A program made the position numbers and the translations under genes. Of a stretch of 64,000 nucleotides of DNA, positions 52,582 through 64,000 are shown one piece after another (the first letter of the stretch is position 1; every line of letters begins with the position of its first letter). The notes under the pieces are model-generated. The model was not told the origin of the DNA. It ran no database searches and worked only from the letters and a program-made list of their open reading frames with translations. The stretch comes from Aporrectodea caliginosa (lineage: Eukaryota; Annelida; Clitellata; Crassiclitellata; Lumbricidae): positions 186,001 through 250,000 of the forward strand of contig JACEVL010000460.1 in NCBI GenBank assembly GCA_020284085.1, given 5' to 3'.

Positions 52582-52740
52582 CCTACATATATTAGGGTGT
52601 CCCAGAAAAAACTTTTTTTCGAAAGTCTTGGGTCTCACCAGCTAAAACGTTTCCTTGGTAGATGACAATGTTTGGGAAAAATTTTAAGTTTTCTCGGATA
52701 CCAAATCTAAGGCGATAAAAATCAATGTCAAATGAGTTTA
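51864..52740. repeat. tandem block with TA tracts
   Basis: The words aaggcctatattattttgga and aaatttcatattttaagac occur four times (about 51864, 52002, 52284 and 52440). A longer segment, about 52138-52270 (tattagggtgtcc...accaaatctaagg), repeats at about 52588-52720. TA microsatellites of up to 50 bp separate the parts. The period is about 430-440 bp, two copies. Confidence 0.8.
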
Positions 52741-54330
52741 ACTCAGAACCACCTTAACGAAGAAACAGTTCGCTGATCTACGGTCATATTTTCTTGATTT
52801 TGACGTTCTGACCTTGAAATAACCTTGGTTTGTGTTAGGCTTTTAGTACTCTGTCTTCTGGAATGTAGCCCTTATCGGTCTGACCAAACAGGCAAAAGAA
52901 TAACTTGAATAGAGCAATATTTGACCGAGTTAAGGCAATTTTCTCTGGTTTTTCTCTGAACTTGGCCTTTTTGTCCTTAAAATAACTTTCGATCGTCTTA
53001 CATTTGGTATCCTTGTTTCTTTTCACATGTAGCCCTTATCACTACGAGAAATGCAAGAAAGAGTTAACCAATTTCAACAATTATTGGCCCAGATCTTATC
53101 ATTTTTCTTTGTATTTTGATAGATTTCGTTTTTATGACCTTGAAATGACCTTGAATGACCCTGAATGTAATTCTATATTTAACCTCGATGTAGCACTCGT
53201 CGATACAAACAAACCTTAAAATGTTCATCTAAATCGGATTCTTCTTTAATTATTTGTGATAATAAGAGTAAAATCAACAATGGACCGAAATTCCAAGACC
53301 CAAGCATGGGCGCCTTGAGTTCTGGTAGTATAAGTAGGGTGTGTTCTGGGGCTTTGGCGGACCTTAGGATAATAATTATATTAAAATTCTGTAAAAAATA
53401 TTTCTAGACAATAGATATATAGAATAACTGAGGGAAATAGGGAATTGTAGGTTTCTGCGATGTATCATTTTCTGGACACCCATAACAGCCTTGCAATATT
53501 CTAGATTGAAACACGTGCAACTAACGAGCATTTTACGCTTACTGCACCACCTATCGAACGTTCTTCCATGTAGGTCTAGCGTAATCCATCATTGCCTCTT
53601 GATGGGTTTGAAAATCAACTAAAAATGTCCATATAGGCCTATCGGAATTAAATTAAATTAAATTTGGAACTGAAAATAGTTTGGATCAGAACGTTCGTTA
53701 AAATTTTGCATCGGCAAAGAGTTGCAATGGCGAGGTTTTAGTTGAGATGACCTTTAATGGCCCTTGGAAATTTCTTATTAGAAAGTAACGGGCATCGTTA
53801 TTGGTTGCGAGAAAACGGGCTTCACCTAGATTTTAAGGCGTTTGAATAAATAACCACGTCGAAATTTAAAATGTACGTAGGCTATATCGGAACACAAACT
53901 TTTTATGTGGAAACTTTGTGCTTGTATAATATTTTATTTATATAATGTATGATATACTATATTATGTGCTACATGTGTACTGTCGTGCATTGAAGATTTA
54001 AGTTAGACCTAACATTGTGTATGCCTGCTTGGATAGATTTGTGGTTATCGGTCTCAAGAACGCACGGATCAAATACCATTAAAATGCCAATAAAAATAAA
54101 TAATAAACAATTAATTATTTTTGAGTTGTGCTTAAGTGAAAATCATCCAGCCTTTCTGTTGACAACTAAAAACATAGGTCCAAAAATGCGAATCAAATAC
54201 TTATACTTGAAATGACGAACATTATTTTCAAAGACGTTGTGCTTATCCTAGATATTGTTCGATGCTGATATAATTTTTTGGCTACAGTACTTATATACCA
54301 GTTACATTAACCAGATTAGGAACCTCCAGA
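52741..54330. other. intron, faint internal repeat, no gene
   Basis: Around 52800-53170 words such as tgaccttgaaatgaccttga and atgtagcccttatc recur, suggesting a decayed tandem repeat of roughly 180 bp. 53230-54330 shows nothing recognised. Confidence 0.4.
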
Positions 54331-54339
54331 TTATGTGAA

Positions 54340-54990
54340 TTTATTTATCGTCTTAAAAATGGATAACACTTCATAGAATTCTGCAACTACCTCCAATTGG
54401 GTTCTGGCCTTCACACTAATTAAACCAAAAACGCTAAGTAAAGGCTTATCGTTCTGTGAGAACCCACTCCAACATTCGTCGCTTTACCATCAAGTCGTTT
54501 GGCATTCTAGTTCGAAACTCTATTCCTGCTCAAATTCGCAACGCAAACAATTTCCACATATTTAAAACGGATAGGCCTAGCGTTATATTTTGCTCAGTAA
54601 CTAAAGCTAATCTCAACTTCACTTACCTCCATTCAAATATCACCCACCTTTTGTGCAGTACCGCATTGAGTAATGTTTGTAGTTGATTGTACTTAAGTTT
54701 TTTTACATGGTATTACCATGGTAATGCTCCTAGTCAGTGCTGGTTTATGGACTATTTTTGTTTGTGCAATTTATACCGTGGCTATTTGCTTTCCATTTTG
54801 TAGTATACTCTGATTCAATTTACTTTTTTGATCTCATGGTAATACTCATACCTAGGGTGTCCCTCCTACCGCGACTGCGATCCCTTTTGGGCCTCGCCTT
54901 TGTAATCAGTGTACCGCCCTCATCACCATGTTACTGTGTAAAAACTGGTTGCAATACAAAAATACTTGACTGCTCGTGGGAATCTGTATG
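54340..54990 (+). pseudogene. LINE C-terminal and 3' untranslated remnant
   Basis: 54456-54686 reads RTHSNIRRFTIKSFGILVRN, then SIPAQIRNANNFHIFK, like the ends of Jockey-like LINEs (..G..vWNsIP..IR....FK). 54855-54905 (gggtgtccctcctaccgcga ... cttttgggcctcgcctttg) matches the 3' region of the LINE at about 28300-28350. Confidence 0.55.
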
Positions 54991-55374
54991 AAGCTGAATA
55001 TTTCTTAAACGGCTTTCGAAAGCTGTATTGAAAAAGATCCTCGTATACACTGTCATTCAGTAGGGCCTACTTGGTTGCAGCGTTGATACTCGAGCGACAG
55101 GCTTAATTTCGGGGCTTAGTTTGCAACTGAGTAGGCCTACGTGGGTTGTATCAAGCAGTGACAAGCGACGAGACACTTCGTTTGACGAAATTATAGAACG
55201 AGACTATTATACAGCGTATTTACAGAACAGTGAAGTGAACATAAAATAATAGCCAATAATATCCTGGACCAAACTTTAAACGGAACAGCCAACGCCTACA
55301 CATTTTTATTTTTGTTTTTCTTGTAATCGCATTGCGTTCTGACAATGTGTTATGAATAAACGAAGATTCTATAT

Positions 55375-55445
<71 letters not shown>

Positions 55446-56128
55446 ATCATGTTCGCAACGGAGTCTGTGAGTTTCTCTAACAGAGTCAGCGATTCGCCAT
55501 TTACATGTAGATAAGTTTTAGAGGTCCGCGGTCGCAGTCCTCCGATCCTGGTATCTTGGCCCTCTCTCGCTCTCCACTCTTCGATTCCGACTCCAATCTC
55601 CATTCAGAATCTTCTCCCGCTCGAATTTGCTCTCAGAATTCGCACGCAGAATCCTCTCTTTCGCTTTTCTCTGTAGTTTCCATCGCCCACCACCTGCCGA
55701 TCAACTCTTTCGCCCCCCAACCGTGCCCTGCAATTCGTTCCTTCTTGCCGTGCTCCTGCTATCTGCCTTCTCCCCACCATTTGACAGGCGTGGCCTTTCG
55801 CCTCCGCTCCCTTGGTCTGTCAGCTGTTGGCTGTCAATCATGTCAACTTGCAGTCAGTCCTGCAAATCTTAGTTTAGTTCATGAAGTGCTCGATCCAATG
55901 CTAATAAAAGCATAATTATAATGACAACTCTGTACTAAATCTATACTAATATAAATATCATCGTGGCCGATCTCACTACAAAGGTCATCATCTGTGGCCT
56001 ATAATTTCTTTCTGTAAAAGACAACGATTGCTAGAGTTCTGCTTTTCTATAGAGTAACTGTCAACGTTCAAGTTTCCAGTTACAAACAGTCATTGCATTT
56101 TCACATAGGAACTGTTTTTGCATTTAAG
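54991..56128. other. intron with (TA)n tract
   Basis: A TA microsatellite of about 62 bp at 55380-55441. 55540-55910 is C/T-rich with chance open frames; I recognise no protein. It ends in the acceptor gcatttaag for the next exon. Confidence 0.5.
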
Positions 56129-56828
56129 GCAACTGCGGAGGTCCCTGCGACATCGCTGATAACTACCTGTCGTGGACTTCTCCTGGGGTTGGGCGCCCAT
56201 TGTTCTTCATGGTCCTTCAAGGCATCGTTTTCTTCCTCATTCTTTACATCATCGAAACCGACATCGTCAGGCGTCTACTTAAGATGATGGCCCCGAACCG
56301 AGTGAGTCAAGCCATGCTCACCGAGATGAATGCTGATGAAGATGGAAAGACCAGCGAAGACTCGGATGTGGCAAATGAGCGACAGCGCATCCAGTCAAAT
56401 CCTATTCAGGAACTCGTCAAGACGGATGCAATCGTCTTCCAAGATCTGACGAAGCTCTATGGAAACTTTGTGGCCGTTAACCAGTTGAGTATCGGAGTCT
56501 CTCAGAAGGAATGCTTCGGTCTCCTGGGAGTCAACGGAGCCGGAAAGACGACGACCTTCAAGATGCTGACCGGAGAAATCCGACCATCCTTCGGAAGCGC
56601 TTATGTTGCTGGGATAAGCATCGAAGACGACCTTGCACAGGTGCGTCAGAAGATCGGTTACTGTCCGCAGTTTGACTCCATCAACGACCAACTGACTGTT
56701 AATGAGACGCTCTGGATGTACGCATGCGCACACGGAATTCCGGCTGAGGTCCGACAAGAGGTCATCGATCGACTCATTGAACGTCTGACCCTCAACCCAT
56801 ACACTGACAAACGGGCTGGAAAACTCAG
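56129..56828 (+). CDS. ABCA-type transporter exon: last helix, linker and NBD2 Walker A
   Basis: Completes the glycine left by 36969 (or 49538): CCPG-NCGGPCDIADNYLSWTSP, then GVGRPLFFMVLQGIVFFLIL, the last membrane helix. After an acidic linker (MNADEDGKTSEDSDVANERQ), NBD2 begins: DAIVFQDLTKLYGNFVAVNQ, Walker [18 protein letters not shown] and Q-loop IGYCPQFDSINDQLTV. It ends RAGKL plus two bases of a serine codon. The donor ctcag/gtgaat joins to the SGGNKRK of the next exon. All NBD2 residues up to the signature are intact. The 3' end could be off by one base because of the A-run there. Confidence 0.93.
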
Positions 56829-57191
56829 GTGAATTCGACTAAATAAACCTTGCGTTCTCAGTAAGTCTTATTTGACTGACACATCATGTTGAAATTTAAA
56901 TGTGAGATTAGAAGTAAAGAAATCGATTTAGAATATTTAGAATCTCTTGCTCTGCATTGTTCACCGTTTGTAAATGCTGAAGGCACAGTTCTCGATGCGA
57001 GCCCTAGTTTTTACCCTTTACCTTGCATTTCCTATTCGTATCTTACCTTTGGTTTCGTGTTGGTACATTGATTGCCTTACCTTGCTCTTAGTTATTTTTC
57101 TTTATCTTACGTTTGATCAATTTACCAAAGTATAACATACCTAATAGACTTGTATTGACTTGATCCATATATTGTGTTCTGTTGTTTGTAG

Positions 57192-57362
57192 CGGTGGAAA
57201 CAAGCGTAAGTTATGCGTGGCCGTTGCGTTGATGAGAAATCCGACGGTCGTCTTCCTCGATGAACCGACAACGGGCGTCGATCCAGAAGCCAGAAGACAC
57301 GTCTGGAATACTCTGGCCGCCGCTCGAAACGCCGGCACCACCATCATACTCACGTCTCACAG
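57192..57362 (+). CDS. ABCA-type transporter exon: NBD2 signature and Walker B
   Basis: Joined to the previous exon it gives [16 protein letters not shown], then [20 protein letters not shown] and [19 protein letters not shown] is the signature variant typical of ABCA NBD2, VVFLDEP is Walker B, and the terminal SH carries the H-loop histidine. The acceptor is gttgtttgtag and the donor cacag/gtgcat; the outgoing phase is 2, so the next exon should start with the MEECEAL region. That exon is not found in the remaining 6.6 kb. Confidence 0.93.
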
Positions 57363-58260
57363 GTGCATTCACACGTTCATGTACTGCTTATACGAAAGCC
57401 CCGCAATATCGGATAACTGAGGCAATCTCTTAATTTTTAAGAATTCACTAATTAGTCAAACCATCGGTCGACCTAATTCATTCGTCTCTTTGTTTGGGTT
57501 TTAGTCAGTTCATTCTTTGAAGGTGTAAATCGCTTTTTTAACGCATCTATGCAGTAACTCTGCCTGCATATTTGCATATAGAGATACATAGTATACATTC
57601 ATGCATACACACATATAGTGTTAAACATATGCACATACTTACATATTGCATACATACATATCTTGCGTAGCTAATTGATATGTGGTGGCATATGTGTCAT
57701 TTTTGGAGGTGCGAAGGAAACCCGTACTTCTGGTTTTTGACTGGGGCTACCGTGCCCCCACTTTTCTTGCTCAGAAAAATGCCACCACTATTCAATCGGC
57801 GAGGTCTAGTGGCAATTGTACTTTTCCAAGTATTGCCATTTCTTTCTATCTTTGCCTATGCTGGAATGGAGGTGGGTAAAGAGACAGTTAACGCGCAGAA
57901 ACAAACAGACAGTAATAAGATCAAATGAATGTAGTCCGACGAACTGCCTTATTCTTAGCTACACACGTATTACTTGAGTATATATATTTATGTATATATA
58001 ACATATATCTGGAGGTGGAGAGCGGCAGTCATGCGTACTGAATCACAGGCAACCAGACCTTTGACCCCACAGATCATCAGAGAGAACGACCGGCTCGCAG
58101 GTGGTACATTTACAGGATAGTGAAGATTATCGGAGGATGCCGTATTCAGACTCATTCTCTTCGATCTAACTACGAGCTCTTTACTCTTTCGACTGCTTCT
58201 AACTTTGACTGCTTTCAGCCTCCTTTTTCACGGCGGATGTCAAGCTGTTGCTTACTCGAT
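57363..58260. other. intron, nothing recognised
   Basis: Contains cata-rich stretches (57590-57665). An open stretch at 57680-57930 has no splice context or similarity that I recognise. Confidence 0.45.
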
Positions 58261-58264
58261 TAGC

Positions 58265-58500
58265 TACTTAATAATCCCTCTCTGTATCTCTTTCCCTATC
58301 CATCTTTATCTGTCTCTGTATCTCTTTGCCTATCCATCTTTATCTGTCTCTGTATCTCTTTCCCTATCCATCTTTATAAGTCTCTGTATATTTTTCGAAC
58401 GTGACAGCCTGGTCAGTCTGTCTTTGTTCGACGGCTCGGGATTTAAGCTGCACTCTCCATACACGGATGTCTCAGTCTGCGTCTGAGTGCAATAATAAAA
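58265..58500. repeat. dispersed repeat, copy 1 (second copy 63180-63345)
   Basis: Starts with tandem atctctttccctatccatct units and ends gatgtctcagtctgcgtctg agtgcaat. The 63180-63345 copy has a single tandem unit, the same cggctcgg segment and the same ending. CTCAGTCTGCGTCTGAG is itself a short hairpin. Confidence 0.6.
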
Positions 58501-58509
58501 ATTATTATT

Positions 58510-59370
58510 TTTTAATCCTCATACGGAACGATCATTCGCGCGACCGATATCCTTCATCATAGGGCAGTTGCTCTTGAAGTGGGCGTCCCACCCACCAAGA
58601 CGCCCAACCCACAAAGATATTTTAGCGACCTGCGGGAAGGCACCCAGATGGTTGCCCGGTCGAGCTGACCCTGGGCAGTGGCACCTCCGGTTTGGCGGCA
58701 ATCGAGTCCAGGGTCTGGCTCGCGTAATGTACCTTGCGGGCCGACAGCGTTGGCTGGACCGCCATACCTGGTCCGATATGGCTATGGTCTTTCCATGAAC
58801 GCGGTGCCTAGGCTTCTTCAGCGTTAGGTGTCTTTCGACTCCTTACTGTCGACTGGGTGAAGTGTCGGAACATGTTGGCGGTATACGTCAGCATCCAGCA
58901 CGACATCAGGGTTAGAGTCTCATCCCAACTTGCGGAGGAGACTTGAAGAAGCGCAGTGGAGAGCTACCCGCCAATTCAGGACTACCTTCCCAAACACACG
59001 CGGCTTCCCCGGATAACATTAGCCACCCAGTCGATGACGTCAAGTCTAACATAATAGCAGACCTTCACCTCGTAAGGACTGCTCATATCATTACAGTCCT
59101 AGATAAATGGTGACATCAGCGACATAGGCAACCTCGTCTACAAGGGCCACTGAGTTAGCTCCAGTAGGTTTATACCTACATATGGATCACAGAGTGACCC
59201 TTTGACTCGATCTTTCGAGAAACAAGATAAAGCACCGAGTTATGCCTATCACATCGGAGACGGTGGGTCCTCGCACAGCTTTGGGAGATGTGCGCTAGGG
59301 TGTCCCAAGCGTTGCACCCAGCGTCACACCATACTGGGCCTGTCCGCCGCCCGCCTCTCAAAGCCTCGCT
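58510..59370 (-). pseudogene. R2-like LINE zinc-knuckle region, decayed
   Basis: Minus-strand frame at 59361-59176 reads GPVWCDAGCNAWDTLAHISQ, then SCARTHRLRCDRHNSVLYLV. This is the CxxC...H....C motif followed by RH that lies upstream of the restriction-like endonuclease in R2-type LINEs. The rest of the segment is decayed. Confidence 0.55.
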
Positions 59371-59559
59371 GAAAGACCTTTAAGAACTGGACCAAAGTTG
59401 TCAATGGTTTCCAGTCGCTATTGCTCAACATCTCTTGATTATTCCTCAGACTATCTATAGCATCACGAGCAAGCAGTTCCTTTGGACTTTCGTTTGTTGC
59501 CATACTTCGAATCGAATTATAAAATTCGCGAATACTTTCACAGCAAACGCTAGCTGTAC

Positions 59560-61440
59560 TGTTGCAAAAGTTAACTCACGGCGTCTATGGTTTAACCCAC
59601 GGCGTCTATGGTCTTCTATCTCGGGGCTTCTTGGTCGGCCGTCTCGTCCGCTCGAGACTCCAGCCTTCACTGCTGATGAGTTTCTGCACATGCTCAACAC
59701 GAAGACAAACTCTCTCCGTGCCGCTACAGCTGATGCTACACCTCCGATGTTCTCGTCTACATCTTCCGAGTTAGTTGGCTTTAAGCCTATTTCGGACGCT
59801 GATCTAAGAACAGTTTTCTCGGTTGTTAATCTTAGATCATGCGAACTAGACCCACTCCCTCCATTTATTGTTATTGACATACTTGATGAATGATCTTGCA
59901 CCTTTCTTTCGCTATCTCTTCAATAGATCGCTTGTTGAGGGTTGCATTCCTGTTTCCCAAAAACGTGCTTTGGTTTTCCCGTCACTTAAGAAAACTAATC
60001 TATACCCAAATGACTGCAAAAACTATCGGCCTATTTCTAACTTGTCTTTTCTTTCAAAAACCCTTGAACGTCTGGCTTCAATTCAGATTCTTCCTTACCT
60101 TGAGTCTTCAGGCCTTCTCCCCTCACACCAATCTGGTTTCGGGGCTTTCAACTAAACTGAAACAGCCCTGCTCTCTATGCTAGCTGACATCTATTCAGCT
60201 ATTGATAAGGATCAGGTCACCCTTCTTGCACTTTTTGATGTCTCAGCAGCCTTCGACATGGTGGATCACAATATTTTGCTCCAACGCCTTGAATCCTCCT
60301 ATGGTCTTAAGGGAGTCCCTCTTCTCTGGCTGCAATCCTAACTGTCTGATCACACCCAAATGGTTATAGCTGATAATTCCAGGTCTAACTGAGTGCCTGT
60401 CCTTCTAGGAGTTCCTCAAGGATCAGTCCTTGAACCCCTTTTCTTCATTCTGTACACGGCTGATATTACCTCTTTGTTTACAAATAATTATTACTCTGCT
60501 ACTGGTCACCTTTTTGCTGATGACGTCCAGGCATATGTTCATGGTCCTGCGTCTACTCAACTCACTTTAGCTCGCCGTATTGAAGCCCTTTCCCATGACT
60601 TGCATTTATGGATGTCTTCTAATCGCCTTTCGCTAAACTCTTCCAAAACTCAACTTAGTTGGCTTGGCACACCCCAACAACGTCTGAAAATTGACTTTTC
60701 GCTTCTTTTCCCAGATGTACGTTCTCTACTTGTGTGCGTGACTTAGGTGTCACTTTGGACAGCGCTCTCATTTTTTATGCTCATGTAACCAACCTTACAC
60801 GATCCTCTTACTTTCACCTCCGGCGTCTCTGGCTCATTCGCAGATCTGTTCCCTCTCTACCATGGCATCCATTGTCCATGCATTCGTCTGTTCCAGAATT
60901 GATTATTGCAATTCCCTACTTATTGGTCTTCCCAAGGTCCGTCTATCCCATATTCAATCTGTTCTCAAGTCTGCTGCTCGATTGATTGCTCACCTTCCTA
61001 AATACTCCCATATATCATCTTTCATGGTCAACCAACTGCATTGGCTTCCTCTCTCTGACCGCAATCAGTTTAAAGTCCTTGGTTTGGTCCTCAAATCCAA
61101 ACTGGGACTTGCTCCAAAATACCTCAGGGACGTCATTCGTCCTCTTCTTTCTGCATCTTCTCATCGGCCTCTCCGATCTCTGGACCGGTCTGATTTGTTT
61201 GTCCCACGAGCTAGGACCACGATTGCTCAAACTCGATCCTTTGCCATCATTGGGACCTCTTTATGGAATGCCCTTCCCTTCACTTTGCGTGAAACTTTCC
61301 TTTCTGGATCATTGTCTTCATCTCTCTCTCTCTCCTTAAAACCTATTTCTTCTCTCGGGGTTCTCGCACTGGGAGCGCTACTGAATGGCCTCGGCTGTGA
61401 GCGGCGCTATATAAATTACTAATTACATTACATTACATTA
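59560..61440 (+). pseudogene. L2-type LINE, frameshifted
   Basis: Plus-strand pieces. 59664-59893 (PAFTADEFLHMLNTKTNSLR, LDPLPPFIVIDILDE), 59868-60155 (NYRPISNLSFLSKTLERLAS, HQSGFG), about 60230 (LFDVSAAFDMVDHNILLQRL), 60393-60746 (LLGVPQGSVLEPLFFILYTA, LFADDVQAYVHG), and 60862-61422 (RIDYCNSLLIGLPKVRLSHI, LHWLPLSDRNQFKVLGLVLK, SFAIIGTSLWNALP). RT motifs are present but at least four frameshifts or stops separate them. It ends gcgctatataaatta followed by (ATTAC)n at 61415-61440, the typical L2 tail. Confidence 0.82.
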
Positions 61441-61639
61441 ACTCGAATTGGCAGCCTAAGAGCATTGACGCAACACTTAATTATCAAGTTTCGCAAAGAA
61501 CCCCAGAAAAATAAAAAGAAGTACGTAAGTAGAAGATGTCTTCTTCTATTTCGCACTGAGGTAATAATTTGTTTCGAAATAATGCAAAACATGACAAATG
61601 CAACAGCAACAATAAAACACTTAAGCGTGGTATCGCGGC

Positions 61640-63097
61640 TAGAGGTCTGCGGGTAGAGCATTTTGCTACCCGAACCGTACCCGTAACACAGATCCGTTAC
61701 CCGGACCCGTACCCGACCCGTACTCAAAATTGCTACCCAACCCTGCCCGTACCCGCGGGTATACCCGTATCCGTAAAGTACCCGTCACATCATTAGCACG
61801 CCTTCCCATAGTCCATGTCCCTACCAGGTCAATAGGCTTACAACTCAGCATTTAGTAATAATAATCACTAGGCTGATGATGATGATAGTCGTAGTAGTTT
61901 TTGTTGTCGTTGTTGTTGTTGTGGTTATAGTAGTAGTAGTAGCAGCAGCAGTAGCAGTAGTAGTAGCAGCAGCATGATGCCTGCCACATACAGCTGTTGT
62001 GCTGTCTCAATTGCATTGTACATTTTATCTCCATGGTTTATACTGGCACGTAGAACACTAGGGCAATTCCACGGTATTTCAAATGTTACAGACTCTACAT
62101 TCAGAAGACTTTGAACCGTTCATACAGACAGATGATTACTGTTTAAAATATTTTGACATTTTTCCCTGATGCCGCTTCAATCACAGATTAGCTCAATATT
62201 AGTTAGACTGAGTTGGCCCTTATGGATCATGTCTGGTGAAACAAAACGTTTGCGTTACGGACTCTACAAACAAGAGCCATCAACTTTTTTGATTGAATGA
62301 TCTATCTTGATTTTCTGTTAAACTATTATATTAAATAAATTCTAGAATTGCCAGGTATTGCTATTGATTTAGTCATAATTGCAGTTTGTTATCATGATTA
62401 ATATTGATGTCGTGCATTCATTAATGTACACACTGTGCGTTACCGACTCTACCGTTTTTGACCTCAAACAAACACTGGTTAATATTCATGAAAACAGTTA
62501 ATTTTCCTGCTACTTGCATCATTTAAATGTTCACAAGGTGTTATAGAAGTAGTTTCAGAGCTCAAATTAAAAAAATATAGTGAAGTTTCATTGTCGCAAA
62601 CAATTTATAGAACCGCTTGTAACGTTCGAAAATCAACATTTTCAAGGCTCTTAATGGTTCACAAGTCGTTATTGAGCTTGGATCAGACTGTAGCACTAAA
62701 CCAAAGTTTCTAGTTTGAAGCAAAGTCAACACAATACCCTAAGCAAAAAAATAGAACTATCTATCTATATCAGAAAATTATTAATAATTTAAAATTTCAA
62801 TAGTTTGCTTTCTCCTTTCATGGACTGCAATACCGTGGAACGCCCAACTAGGTAACTGTTAATAGTACGTTGCAGACCCGCTCAGGTCCATTGTGCGCTT
62901 ACATTCTCTATGTACAGGTGACAATGTAACCCCAAAACTTCACTTTGGCACGGGTAAAACCGGGTATACCCGTACCCGTGATGACCCTACACGTACCCGA
63001 CCCGACCCGTGAAATGCGTACCCGACCCGCACCCGATCCGCGGGTACAGGTCGGGTACGAGTAAATCCGCGGGTACGGGTATACCCGCAGACCCCTA
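61640..63097. mobile_element. hAT-type element, TAGAGGTCTGCGGGTA termini
   Basis: 1458 bp. Ends TAGAGGTCTGCGGGTA and TACCCGCAGACCCCTA. The 8-bp duplication has one mismatch: atcgcggc (61632-61639) and atcgctgc (63098-63105). Both subterminal regions are crowded with CCCGTACCCG/CGGGTACGGG words, while the centre (61850-62900) is AT-rich and non-coding, with GTA/GCA triplet repeats at 61880-61975. Non-autonomous. Confidence 0.88.
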
Positions 63098-63105
63098 ATC
63101 GCTGC

Positions 63106-63455
63106 GCGCAGACAAATTGTCGGCGGCGCCGTACACGAAAAGTCGGCGACGGCGGCGCAGTGCTCTAGAGCAGTGTCTGCAAATCCCTCTCTGTTTCTCT
63201 TTCCATAGCCATCTTTGTCCGTTTATGTATCTCTGTCTATGTGTCAAACTGGTCAGTCTCTCTGTGTTCTTCGGCTCGGTATATAACCCTTGCGCTCCTG
63301 ATACGCGAATGTCTCAGTCTGCGTCTGAGGGCATTAATTATTAGGCTATCTTGCGTCATATTTTTGACCCCACACATACATACACGCTAGTTTCTGGCTA
63401 CGTGTAAAGTGCCTTTACAGACCGAGCAAGAGTGTTAGTATTAGCATAGATAACA
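63106..63455. other. intergenic or intronic, dispersed repeat copy 2
   Basis: Holds the second copy of the 58.27-kb repeat (63180-63345). Nothing else recognised. Confidence 0.5.
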
Positions 63456-63458
63456 ATT

Positions 63459-63977
63459 ATGACATCGTTACATGCATACTTACTTGGAGTAACCTTCAGG
63501 AACAACCTTAGCGCCACTCCCCACGTAGAAGAACTCATAGGCGCTTGCTCAGGTTCACTGCACGCACTGAGAATACTCAGATCACATGGTCTCACGCGGG
63601 AGGCATTGAACGTAGTCGCTGAAGCAACAACAATATCACGACTACTGTATGCTGCCCCAGCATGGTGGGGTTACGTGACAGCAGCAGACCGCCAACGACT
63701 GGAACGGATCTTGTCCAAAACAGCTCGATTGGGATATATTTGTGAAGGAGGTGCCACAATGGAGATGCGGGTTGGTTTAGCAGAGGACCGTCTCCTCAAG
63801 GCCATCGAGGGGAATCGAGACCATGTCTTGCGACGGCTGTTCCCGTCTCCGACCCAATACCATTATGACCTCCGCCCGCGAGCCCATGGTTTTGAACTGC
63901 CCTGTAAGGACGATAAGAACTTTATACCAAGGGCTTTATATAAGTATATTAATCATCTAAGCCAACAACAAATTTAA
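63459..63977 (+). pseudogene. LINE C-terminal fragment
   Basis: 172 open codons from the same clade as the intact LINE at 17.8 kb. It reads LLGVTFRNNLSATPHVEELI, ISRLLYAAPAWWGYVTAADR, DHVLRRLFPSPTQYHYDLRP and FELPCKDDKNFIPRALYKYI. 5'-truncated: the endonuclease and the RT catalytic region are absent. No tail repeat is visible before the window ends. Confidence 0.85.
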
Positions 63978-64000
63978 AACAAGACACTCTAAACACTTTA

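Noticed and set aside
55556..55915. 119-codon plus-strand frame near the (TA)n tract
   Set aside because: Low-complexity C/T-rich composition with two overlapping frames open, no motif and no splice context.
57680..57930. Possible further ABCA exon
   Set aside because: No ABCA-like residues, no acceptor or donor in a matching phase, and the expected H-loop continuation is absent.

Overview
This window is animal nuclear DNA. The evidence is AT-rich sequence with GT-AG introns of many kilobases, coding exons scattered among transposable elements, long trinucleotide microsatellites, a tRNA-derived SINE and several LINE clades. The frequent 'taggcctac'-type words and the repeat repertoire remind me of marine invertebrate (possibly echinoderm) genomes, but the species is an inference and no bacterial feature is present.

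The host gene is one plus-strand ABC transporter of subfamily A (ABCA3-type). Its exons run from about 0.47 to 57.36 kb and it continues past both ends of the window. In order they encode: Walker A of NBD1 (468-591), Q-loop (1490-1644), LSGGQ signature (14334-14489), Walker B and H-loop (14582-14792), the post-NBD1 segment (22069-22318), a linker (24991-25070), TM7 plus the second large extracellular domain (31614-32500), TMD2 helices (36141-36265 and 36772-36969), the last helix plus linker plus Walker A of NBD2 (56129-56828), and LSGGN plus Walker B of NBD2 (57192-57362). Exon phases join consistently. TMD1 lies to the left of the window. The NBD2 H-loop exon and everything after it is not seen.

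The three TMD2 exons sit in a block of about 7.9 kb (unit A, 29876-37747) that occurs again as unit B (42496-51675). Unit B carries a 5-bp frameshifting deletion in its large exon. The two large exons differ about six times more than the introns just upstream of them. Insertions unique to A (a 372-bp MITE) or to B (an L2-type LINE end and an RTE-like reverse transcriptase fragment) post-date the duplication, and each has an empty site in the other unit. The 4.7 kb between the units holds a minisatellite of roughly 17 copies and a large foldback palindrome.

The introns are packed with mobile DNA. The most notable item is a nearly complete Ty3/Gypsy-type LTR retrotransposon (5498-13893; TGTAACG...CGTTACA LTRs about 98% identical). 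Besides one continuous gag-pol frame of 1595 codons it has two further ORFs. ORF2 looks like a captured host gene of the ZCCHC24 type (CCHC knuckle followed by a 3CxxC zinc-finger block). ORF3 is an acidic protein I do not recognise. Palindromic GTCTAGAC sites recur in the LTRs and in the non-coding gaps before ORF2 and ORF3. A splice donor just after the 5' LTR and a strong acceptor after pol suggest spliced subgenomic mRNAs.

Other elements include an intact 958-codon endonuclease/RT LINE (17815-20691, minus), truncated relatives of it, degenerate R2-like (restriction-like endonuclease) LINE pieces, L2-type LINE ends with a conserved 3' stem-loop that is shared with a tRNA-derived SINE, a mariner-type transposase remnant, and at least five hAT-type elements with 8-bp target duplications. 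One hAT element contains a LINE that contains a SINE. There are GAA, AAT, TA and GA microsatellites, including two intronic GAA tracts of about 0.74 and 1.0 kb.
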